Origin: Laburnicola sp. R22_1
Taxonomy: Eukaryota; Ascomycota; Dothideomycetes; Pleosporales; Didymosphaeriaceae
Assembly: GCA_014281115.1 (NCBI GenBank)
Contig: JACONQ010000008.1
Span: 1,116,001-1,180,000 of the forward strand
Direction: 5' to 3'
DNA: 64,000 nucleotides
Under the pieces are notes generated by a model. The model did not search any database. It saw only the letters and a list, made by a program, of their open reading frames with translations, and had not been told where the DNA came from. Position 1 is the first letter of the stretch. Each line of letters begins with the position of its first letter. Position numbers and translations under genes: made by a program. Of the stretch, positions 55,826 through 64,000 are shown piece by piece.

Positions 55826-58800
55826 ATGCCCCATTCCGAGTCGCCCCTCATGGCCCCTGCGATCGTTGTGAGCAAGTCCGGCGATGCTCCTGCGCCTTCG
55901 CATGAAGACGTCGCCGCCGTCCTTACCAGCATCTTCACCGCGAAACTTTCCCACTCGTCGGTAGAAGCCGCCTATGCTCTCTCCGCACTCTTGCTGAACT
56001 CGGTCGGCTTCCGCGGCCTCAAGGGATATGGTATCCTCGACGAGATCAAGAAGGCGGCAGGCGACAAGAAGAACCCGGGTCGGCGAGAGGGCGCCATGAA
56101 CGCGCTAGGTGCGCTTTTCGAGAAGCTACCACCGGCCCAGAGGCTGTCTGAGGTAGTGTTCCTTATACAAGAGGAGGCGACGGTAGCATTGGCGCTGGAT
56201 GCCCTGTCGGACAAGACGGGGACAGTGAGGGAGAGCGCGCAGTACGCGCTTGATTCCCTATTCACCAACTTGAGCGCCGAGTCTAAGGTGTTCGGCCTCT
56301 TACCGGCGCTTCTCAAGTATCTAGGCAAGAGGTCCGGAAAATGGCAGGGTGCGGTGGGCGCGCTTGAACTGGTTGGGAGGATGGCAGACAAGGCAAAGAT
56401 CGGAATGGAGAGCTTCGAGGTGGAGAAGGAGAAGGATGTGCTCAGAGAAGCCATGGGTAAGAAGCTGGAGAGACTAATCCCAGTAGTCGAGGGCAGCATG
56501 CATGATCTCAAGAATGAGGTAAGTGTGCCTCGCTGTTGCTGTTAGATGCATGGTATTAACAACATTCAGGTTGCGAAACAAGCGGTGAAGACCATGAGCA
56601 GCCTCACGACGCTTCTGCAGAACGACGATATTGCACCGCGGATACCTCTCCTCGTCAAATCGATTGAAGACCCTTCGACGCAGAGCCTACAAAAGGCCAT
56701 CCATGCTCTCTCGCAGACCACTTTCGTTTCCATCGTGACATCCCCTGTTCTCGCCATGGTCACTCCTCTGCTTGAGCGATCACTAAATACTCCGAGCACG
56801 GCGCAAGAAGTCATCCGGCAGACGGTTGTTGTAGTGGGGAACCTGACCAAGCTCGTCCACGACCCTATCGAGGCACGCGCCTTCTTGCCAAAGCTCCAAC
56901 CCGGCGTCAAGAAGGTCAAGGATGGCGCTTCTTTACCCGAGGTCCGCGAGATCGCCGCTACGGCGTTGAACACCATCGAGAAAGCTATGGCTGACCAGGA
57001 CGGTGACATCGTAAGCGGTGCTGTCAGCCATATGAACCCCGAAGACGTCCAGAAGGTCATAGAGAAGCAGGTCAATGTCGTTGGGCAATTCTTGAACTTC
57101 CCTGGCGACGCGGAGACTTGGAGCTTCGCAAAGAAGTACATCTCAGAAATGGTCGCTGAAGTCATAAACCAGCGAGAGCTGGCACGGATACCCCGGCTGA
57201 TCGCGCCTTACCTTGCGCCGCTGATGAACCACGGAAACGCCGAGAAGGTCGCCGAAGCTGTACACCAGTTTTATATCGAAGAAGACCACCGCAAATTCGG
57301 CCAGCCGATCCAGGAAGACGATGGAGAGGTGGAAGTCGTCAATGCGACATTCTCGCTTGGCTATGGAGGCATGCTGCTTCTCTCGCACACCAATCTTCGG
57401 CTGCTCAAAGGCCATAGATACGGTCTCTGCGGCCGCAACGGTGCTGGTAAATCTACACTTATGCGAAGTATCGCAGACGGCAAGCTTGAAGGTTTCCCAC
57501 CTCAGGACCAAGTCAAGACATGCTTTGTCGAACATAATCAAGGCGAAGACGCTGAGATTAGCATCCTTGAATACATCTTGAAGGATCCACGTTTCAAGGA
57601 TGAGAGCAAAGACCGTATCATTGAAGTTTTGGAGGAGGTCGGCTTTACCTCAGGTCCGGACGGCAGGCAGTCGCACAAGGTCGGCTCGCTCTCTGGTGGT
57701 TGGAAGATGAAGCTGGCCCTGGCTCGTGCTATGATTATGCGCGCGGATGTATTGCTGCTAGACGAACCTACTAACCACTTGGATGTGGCTAATATCGCAT
57801 GGCTGCAAGAATATCTCAAGAAGCATACTGAGATTACCAGCTTGATCGTCTCTCACGACTCCGCATTCCTAGACGAGGTCTGCACAGACATCTACCACTA
57901 TGAACAGAAGAAGCTGGTCCATTATAAAGGCAACCTCGCTGCCTTCGTCAAGGTCAAGCCCGAGGGAAAGAGCTACTACACCCTTTCAGCATCGATGGTT
58001 CAGTTCAAGTTCCCTACTCCTGGCATCCTCACAAGTGTCAAGTCCAATACTCGATCCATCCTACGGATGACAAACTGCACCTATACGTACCCGGGCGCAT
58101 CCAAGCCCTCCCTGTACGACGTATCTTGCAATCTGTCGCTCTCCTCTCGTGTCGCCATCATTGGTGCAAACGGTGCCGGTAAATCGACGCTTATCAAGAT
58201 TCTCACCGGTGAAACAATACCTCAAGAAGGAAAGGTCGAGAAGCACCCGAACTTGCGTATTGGCTACATCAAACAGCATGCCTTGGAGCACGTTGAAATG
58301 CACATGGAGAAAACGCCTAACCAGTACCTCCAATGGCGTTATGCCAATGGTGATGACCGAGAGGTGCTCATGAAGCAGACGCGTGTGCTCACTGCGGAAG
58401 ACAAGATTCAAATGGAGAAGCCCATCGATTTGGGCGATGGCATGGGTCCGCGTAGGATTGAAGCGCTTATTGGTCGCCAAAAGTACAAGAAGAGCTTCCA
58501 GTACGAAGTCAAGTGGCTCAACATGTTGCCCAAGTTCAATACCATGATTTCCCGTGAAACTCTTCTCGATAGGGGTTTCCAGAAGCTGGTTCAAGAGTTC
58601 GATGACCATGAGTCGTCGCGTGAAGGTCTCGGCTATCGTGTTTTGGAACCGAAGGTCATCTCAAAGCACTTTGAAGACTTGGGCATGGACCCCGATATCG
58701 CGAACCACAATGAGATCTCTGGTCTCTCCGGAGGACAGAAGGTCAAGGTTGTGCTCGGTAAGTGGTCACAGCCTGATTGAAATTTGCATCACAGCTAACG

Positions 58801-59355
58801 TTCTTGTAGCGGGTGCCATGTGGAACAACCCTCATCTCCTCGTCCTGGACGAACCCACTAACTTTTTGGACCGCGACTCTCTCGGTGGTCTCGCCGTTGC
58901 CATCCGTGACTACAAGGGTGGTGTCATCATGATTTCCCACAACGAAGAATTCGTGGGCGCACTTTGCCCGGAGCAATGGCACGTTGCCGATGGCCGTGTC
59001 GCGCACAAGGGCCATCTCGCAGTGTCCATGGATCGTTTTGAAGACTCGCGACCTGGGTCCATCGCTTCTTCTAACGTCAGCTCGGCAGTTCCCAGCGCAT
59101 CAGGCACGCCCGTTATGAGCGAAGCCGAGGGCAACAAAGACGACATGAAGTTCCGCGCGCGCAAGAAGAAGAAGATGACTAAGAAGGACAAGAAGGACCA
59201 GGAGGTGCGGAGACGGTTGAGGCACATTGACTGGTTGAACAGCCCTAAGGTATGTAACCCCCATACAAACGTGGTGGTACGAGTTCTGGGCTGGAACTAA
59301 CGATACACAGGGCACACCGCACCCGCCGAACACGGATGACGAGGCCGAAGAATAG
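55826..59355 (+). CDS. eEF3-family ABC-F ATPase, Elf1/New1-like
   Basis: A fungal ribosome-associated twin-ATPase. Exons 55826-56518, 56570-58757, 58810-59249 and 59311-59355 give 1121 residues; starting at the second ATG (55850, better context) gives 1113. HEAT repeats fill the first ~350 residues. The first ATPase has GRNGAGKS, LSGGWKMKLALARA and DEPTNHLD. The second has GANGAGKS, a chromodomain-like insert after TAEDKIQMEKP, LSGGQKVKVVL and DEPTNFLD. A lysine-rich tail follows (RKKKKMTKKDKKD, then WLNSPKGTP). Wording such as KTCFVEHNQGED and the tail look more like the paralogue called Elf1 in fission yeast (mRNA export) and New1 in budding yeast (translation termination) than canonical eEF3. 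That sub-family call is from memory and moderate. Confidence 0.9.
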
Positions 59356-60464
59356 AGACAACGTGCAGTTGCGCGTACATGTGCGCTGCACAATAGACTT
59401 GCATTGGGCGGCGTTTGTGTAGACTGGTTGATTCGTGCATGGCACGATTGATTGTGTACATGGTTAGACATGCGAGATGCGATATGCACGTACAGTTATT
59501 AGTTAGTTTTTGGTCTCTGTCGGTTTCGACTTGATAAAAGCTTTTGGACAGTTCTATAGATGTTTTTTCTTATTTATTCGATTTCTTACTCTTTGCATGC
59601 ACATGTTGGCTATCAACGTCGCCGCTGTTGTCGAAAAACTCTCTTCTCAAAAGTTTACCCCTACTCCATCGCACAACACGATGAAGTTCCTCCCCCCCAA
59701 CTCTCGCTCTTCGCTCTCGCCATCGCCTCGCTCACCACCACCACCCTCTCCTCCGCTATGCCCTTCCCAATACAAGACCCCGTACCCCTGCCCCACCCCC
59801 ATCCATCCAGCCTTCCACTCCCTCCCTCATCCTCCCTCACACGTAACATGCATAACATACATAACATACTAAGGGGTTGCAAATCAGAGCGTTCGCGTTC
59901 GTGCAATGCTGTGCCAGGGTGTTCAGTTCCTTGTGGTTGAAGAGTGGCCTGGGGAGGTGGGCGGCATTGATGATTTGATTTGATAGAGTGAAGCCATGGT
60001 TGCTATGCTACGACAAGGGGAGATTTCTGCATCGGTGGTTTGAATTGGGTAGGCGAGTATATGCCAGAAGAAGGATGAAGAACGGGCAGGATGAGATAGA
60101 TAGCCAATTGTACGGATCCATCACTCATTATGATCCATTCAAAGAGACGAGCACGGCTTCAGAAGAGTGCATTCCGCCCGCTGATAACATTCATGATACT
60201 CGTTGCATTCCTACTATTACACATCGTAGCTGAACCCATGCAATCGTCCAAGTGACAAATCCTCGACTGCGTGCCTCCCTATAGCGCCGCAGGACCAGAA
60301 ACACACCAGAAAGCCAGGCCATCATGTACGTCTACCGCTCATTACACATCATTGAAATGTCATATGCTCTGCAGCGGGAAAATCAACCTCACTAATACCG
60401 GGCGTGGAAGTGAACAACGTCGCTCATCGAGGCAACCAGTGCTCAACAAAAGGGTATGTGGAAT
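59356..60464. other. Region between the eEF3-family gene and DBF2
   Basis: About 1.1 kb between converging genes. It holds their 3' regions and, in the middle, a possible frameshifted small secreted protein gene (59681-59940). No other feature is supported. Confidence 0.5.
59681..59940 (+). pseudogene. Possible small secreted cysteine peptide with a one-base frame break
   Basis: An ATG in good fungal context (CACAACACGATGAAG) opens a frame beginning MKFLPP. At a run of seven C (59692-59698) a hydrophobic signal-peptide-like stretch (LSLFALAIASL, then LSSA before MPFP) continues in the neighbouring frame. That frame stays open to a TGA at 59938-59940 and ends with four cysteines in its last 20 residues. 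One base more in the C run would join the two parts into an 86-residue precursor. Either the C run is miscounted, the copy is broken, or the resemblance is chance in a C-rich 3' region. Two overlapping frames on C-rich DNA can imitate proline-rich proteins, so confidence is low. Confidence 0.35.
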
Positions 60465-62587
60465 TTAGAAAATGGTGCCGAAATTCTCTTCGACAGCTGG
60501 GAGTGGCTTTCGCGGACTTGTAGGTTTGCCGTTCTCATCGGTCGTCTTTTTGTGGCGGAAAGTGACTGTTGGGCAGTTAGTAACTGTGCTTGAAACATCT
60601 TGCAGATTACAAACTCACATCCAATAAACAGACCCTTGTTCATCTTTTCATCTCGGTCGGCCATGGCTTCCAGTGCTTGTTGCTTTTCATGCACCTCCTT
60701 GTATTTCGCCATGTCCGCTTCGCTACCAAAGTCATCGAAGTAACCAGCGTCGGTTTCGCTGTCCAGCTCGGGAACGAAAGGTGCCTTGTTCTCTCTCAGA
60801 CGGTTCCAGTCGACCTCTGCGAAATATTGGTGTGCATGAATCTCAGAAATACCTCGAAACCGGGATGCTTTTGACGCTACAAGGCGAGTGATGAGGTCCC
60901 AAGTGCGCTTGGAAAGGAAGTACGACGGGTCCTCGTACACTGGTTTCCGAAGGACTTTCTTCCACTGCTTCAAGTTTTGCCATGTCTCCTCCACTGTTGC
61001 GCCGGCAAATGGTGGATAGCCTGCAAGCGCTTCAAACAGCATGCAGCCTAAGCTCCAATAATCAACTGTGAAATCGTACTCGTCACCCTTGAGTACCTCC
61101 GGCGCCATATAGTCTGGACTACCGACGATGCTTTTGGCGTAATTGACATCTCGTTCTCTAAGTGACCGGTAATTCTCGCGACGCTCTGCAGCGGTTCGGT
61201 CCTCCATGGGTCGCCCAAATGGAGAGACGACATTTCCGACGGACTCCAGCTTTATCCGCATAGACTCGATCTTGGCCGGCGCTAACATGCCAGCGGCCAG
61301 TCCAAAGTCCGTCAATTTCACATGCCCAGTGCTGTCAATGAGGAAGTTCTCTGGCTTCAGATCGCGATGAATGTACCCCAGTTGGTGCAGAGAGTCCACA
61401 CAAGAGACCATCTCGGCGATGTAGAAACGGGCATGGCGATTATGCAAAACGCCGGTGTTGTTGAGTAGAGTCCGGAAATCGCCACCAGGAACATATTCCT
61501 ATAGGGAGTCAGCAGAGCGAATACCCAGTACCGGATAGCCCAACGCACCATGGCGAGATATATGCTTTTATCGTCCTGGAACGCATAGAGCAACCGCACG
61601 AGCCATTCGCTCCTGGCCGTAGTCAGGATATCGCGCTCCGTCAGCACGTGGCGGACCTCGTCGAGTTTGAATAGCAGCTTCTTGCTCATGACCTTCAATG
61701 CGCACACTTCGCGCGTATCCTTCTTCTGTGCCAAATACACCTGTCCATAGCCACCCTGACCAACCTGCGTCAGGATCTGAAAGTCGCCCTGCCTCAGCCG
61801 CGTGCGTCTCTTGCGCAGATTGGCACGTTCGCGGCCCAAATATTGTGTAAGAGCTTCATTGTACTCGGCTTCGGGCGTTGCAGGCGGCGGGGGGTTCTGT
61901 GCTTTGAATTGGGAGAGCCGGTTTTGGCGGGTGTGGACATACGAGAGGAGGTCGTAGTAATAGTCGAGGAAGTCTAACCATGGATAAGTATCTGGTTCAG
62001 CGCACAAGGCATACATACTACTCACACAATTGCGTCACGTTTGCCAGGCGTTTCGCCGAAGGCTTCCTCGCTTTCTCCAGGTCCTCAGCCGACAGTCGCT
62101 GCGGGCCATGAAGGTAGCGCCCCGACTGCTCTGCCTCACGCGTGCGGTAAGGCTCCTGGCGCGACTGTGCTGCGTGGGTGACGTAGCTGGACTCCTTCTG
62201 CAGGCCCGGGCGGGCGCTCGGCGGCGTGTTCTCCTTGTTTGACTTGCGCGTAGGGCTGCCGGGACCAAGGGTAGTAATGTCTTGCGCCGAGTATTCAATG
62301 TCGTCGGCTGCAGGCAGATTCGTCTTGCTGGGCGAGGTGGGTGTGCCTGGCTTGGACCTGGAGGGCGAACCCAGAGCCGGGAGAAGCCTCATAGCATTCT
62401 CGAAGACCTGGGGGAGATCAAAGGCGCCGGGCGGGTGCTGATGCTTGCTCGGGCTGCCCTGCGGGGTCTGCTGGGGGCTCAAGAAAGCCTCTTGCGAGGG
62501 CGTGCCAGGGGCGTCCATGGCGCTGGAGCGAGTGTGGAGCGGCGGTGGAGGGATGGGCAGCTGGAACGTCGGCCTGTCCTCAGCCAT
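60465..62587 (-). CDS. DBF2: NDR-family kinase Dbf2/Sid2 (septation/mitotic exit)
   Basis: A Ser/Thr kinase at the end of the septation initiation/mitotic exit network, active with its partner Mob1. Minus-strand exons are 62587-62026, 61973-61549, 61498-60619 and 60565-60465, giving 655 residues; introns are 50-53 bp. The N-terminal 185 residues are disordered (SP and TP motifs). The Mob1-binding region reads NVTQLYFLDYYYDLLSYVHT across the first splice. Kinase motifs are GQGGYGQVYLA, ALKVMSKK, HRDLKPENFLID, DFGLAAG, the long NDR insert, then KSIVGSPDYMAPE. The hydrophobic regulatory motif LFIGFTFRHKK is produced by the last splice. The start at 62587 is chosen because the open frame further upstream is basic, Cys-rich and unlike the family. 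Confidence 0.94.
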
Positions 62588-63364
62588 GATGCGCGACGGG
62601 GTGGGAAAGAGCACCTGCGGGCAGCTGCCGTCGTGGATCAGCGCAACCGTAGAAGCGACAATGCAAGAATCGGGCTGCGGCCGAAGGGCGAAGGGAGCAA
62701 GCCGTGGCCAGTTGGGTCGACAAGGGCAGAAAGCGCGTGGGTGCGCTGCGCTGGCGAGGTGCAGTGGCCCTTGTTGATGATGTGCAGATGCAGCTTTGGC
62801 GGGGTGTTTATTTGGGCCAAGAGACAACAGTGAACACGGCAACCAATGGCATTCCCCGCGCATCCCTGTCCCCGTCGTCACTACGAGTGCCAGTACACTA
62901 CCACTACCTTGCTTGTATCTTGGTACTTGGTGCCTTCTACCTTGAACATAGCTCCACCGACGACGACACCGCAGCATTTGCGTATCAAATATATGCCTCA
63001 ATTGCTACCAGCTGCTATCTTGTACAAAAAATCCGCACTCTCTACACATGCCGTCGTAACATGGAGCGCCGAATCATACGAGCCTGCCCAATGTAAAGTC
63101 TGGTAATCATGCGCTCGAACGCCAATGGAGACCCAGAATGCAACACTGCACCATTAATGCCATGAGGATCCAAAAACCGAGCCGACCCGTAAGACGGACA
63201 GATAGAGGCCCTTTTAGCCCCCTTTAGCAATTCCAAGTAGAAACACATCTTCCCGCTCGCCATGTCTGTTGGCAAGCTACGCAACAGACCGCGCTTCCCG
63301 CCCTATAGCACGAGCAAGAGACGTGCCAGGAGCCTACCAATCAAGACTCACTGGCCCGAGCTGG
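62588..63364. other. DBF2 upstream region
   Basis: About 780 bases with the DBF2 promoter and leader and the 3' region of the RING gene. A frame open on the minus strand from DBF2 up to 63001 is judged a leader, not coding. Confidence 0.45.
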
Positions 63365-64000
63365 CTACGGGTGGCCAAAATCCCCTTCGAGATGTCTCAT
63401 GTCCAAGCTGTCGCGAAAGCGCTCGTCCCTCTGCATCCTCTCCAAGATCTGACGGTTTTGCAGAAGCGGCAGCATACCCTCCCATGGTCGCGTCGGTTCC
63501 ACGAGGAGCTTTCGACACACCGGACAGGTAACCTTGTTCTTGAACGTCTTGCACGTTTCGAACTACACCACGTCAGTGAGTGCGCGAATCGGTTGAGGAG
63601 TGGCGACAAAGTTACTTACCCATTTGTTGATGCAATACTCTCCAAAGAAGTGCTTGCAGGGTAATTGGATGGCCACTTCATCTTCTTCACTAGGCTGAAC
63701 GTACGTTGTCGAGTAGTCTTTATCACAGATATCGCACACGGTAGAGGTGTCATTTGGTAGCTCGCTAGGTAGAAAGTGTCGCAGTTTGTCCTTGAGCGCT
63801 TGCATTTGTGCAGCAGAGGGGACATTGGGATCATAGTGGGCTAACATGCGGGCGCGTAAACCTGGGGGCATTCCTACACGTTGCCGACGGGCACGAGACA
63901 TGGGTGAACGAGTATCGTTCGACTCGGACGAGCTATTCACCCGGGACAGGTCAGTCGAGTATCGGTCGAAGCTGCGTCGATTCGGGGTCCTTGGCGACAA
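63365..64000 (-). CDS. RING-finger protein (5' partial at right edge)
   Basis: The C-terminal part of a probable E3 ubiquitin ligase. Minus-strand exons are 64000-63621 (still open at the window edge) and 63562-63365, with a 58-bp intron (63563-63620). The visible part is about 192 residues. The N-terminal part is Arg/Ser-rich. The RING finger reads CDICDKDY...LPCKHFFGEYCINKW, then across the splice FETCKTFKNKVTCPVCRK. The sixth residue of CKHFFGEYC is Gly where classic RINGs have Cys or His; this variant is, from memory, frequent in fungal RING proteins. The protein ends 50 residues later. Its start and any further domains lie outside the window, so the target is unknown. Confidence 0.82.

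Noticed and set aside
55840..56520. Antisense open frame of 179 codons opposite the eEF3-family first exon
   Set aside because: It is the Ser/Leu-rich shadow of a GC-rich coding exon; the sense strand carries the conserved HEAT-repeat protein.
62588..63001. Upstream extension of the DBF2 frame to an ATG at 63001
   Set aside because: The added residues are basic, Cys- and His-rich and unlike any NDR kinase; MAEDRPTFQLP at 62587 is a better start.

Overview
The window is nuclear DNA of a filamentous ascomycete, most likely a Dothideomycete of the Pleosporales type. Genes are dense and carry short introns (about 47-65 bp, GTRNGT donors, CTRAC branch sites). A GC-balanced gene landscape is broken by one sharply bounded, extremely AT-rich block (about 29385-43215) full of stop-ridden transposon relics. 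This is the pattern left by repeat-induced point mutation (RIP). The genus cannot be fixed from sequence alone.

Left gene region (1-22 kb): a Dnf1-type phospholipid flippase (cut by the window edge), the SEN1 helicase and an unrecognised disordered protein lie on the plus strand. An M20-family carbamoylase/beta-ureidopropionase, TRM44 tRNA methyltransferase, GNA1 glucosamine-6-phosphate acetyltransferase and a fungal DUF7514-like protein lie on the minus strand. A complete but inactivated Tc1-type transposon (22553-24085) follows. Its transposase has eleven in-frame stops, every one TAG. Next comes the STE11 MAPKKK gene (25505-28516).

Transposon block (29.4-43.2 kb): a RIP-degraded pogo/Fot1-type DNA transposon (about 29974-32198) lies beside a RIP-degraded Ty3/gypsy retrotransposon (32245-42940; two 215-bp LTRs, ATATA target duplication, polypurine tract). 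Inside the retrotransposon sits a Tc1-type element (36289-38399). After removal of two introns, its 346-residue transposase reads open and keeps the DD34E catalytic residues. It therefore entered after, or escaped, the mutation that ruined its host element.

Right gene region (43.5-64 kb): a zinc alcohol dehydrogenase; a 703-bp near-perfect fold-back element (45038-45740); RFC5; a small unresolved hydrophilic gene; SDE2 and RPS10 from a shared promoter; RAD7; a Stc1-domain protein; an eEF3-family ABC ATPase of the Elf1/New1 type; a possible frameshifted small secreted cysteine peptide; the DBF2/SID2 NDR kinase; and a RING-finger protein that runs off the right edge.

Most genes are housekeeping: replication clamp loading, nucleotide excision repair, splicing and transcription termination, tRNA modification, translation, chitin precursor supply, MAPK and septation signalling. 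No biosynthetic cluster or new multi-gene system was found. The most interesting features are the mobile elements, especially the intact nested Tc1 element, the all-amber Tc1 relic and the fold-back element, plus several unusual splice structures. Exon boundaries were worked out by hand from frame, splice signals and remembered family conservation; none was checked against transcripts or databases.
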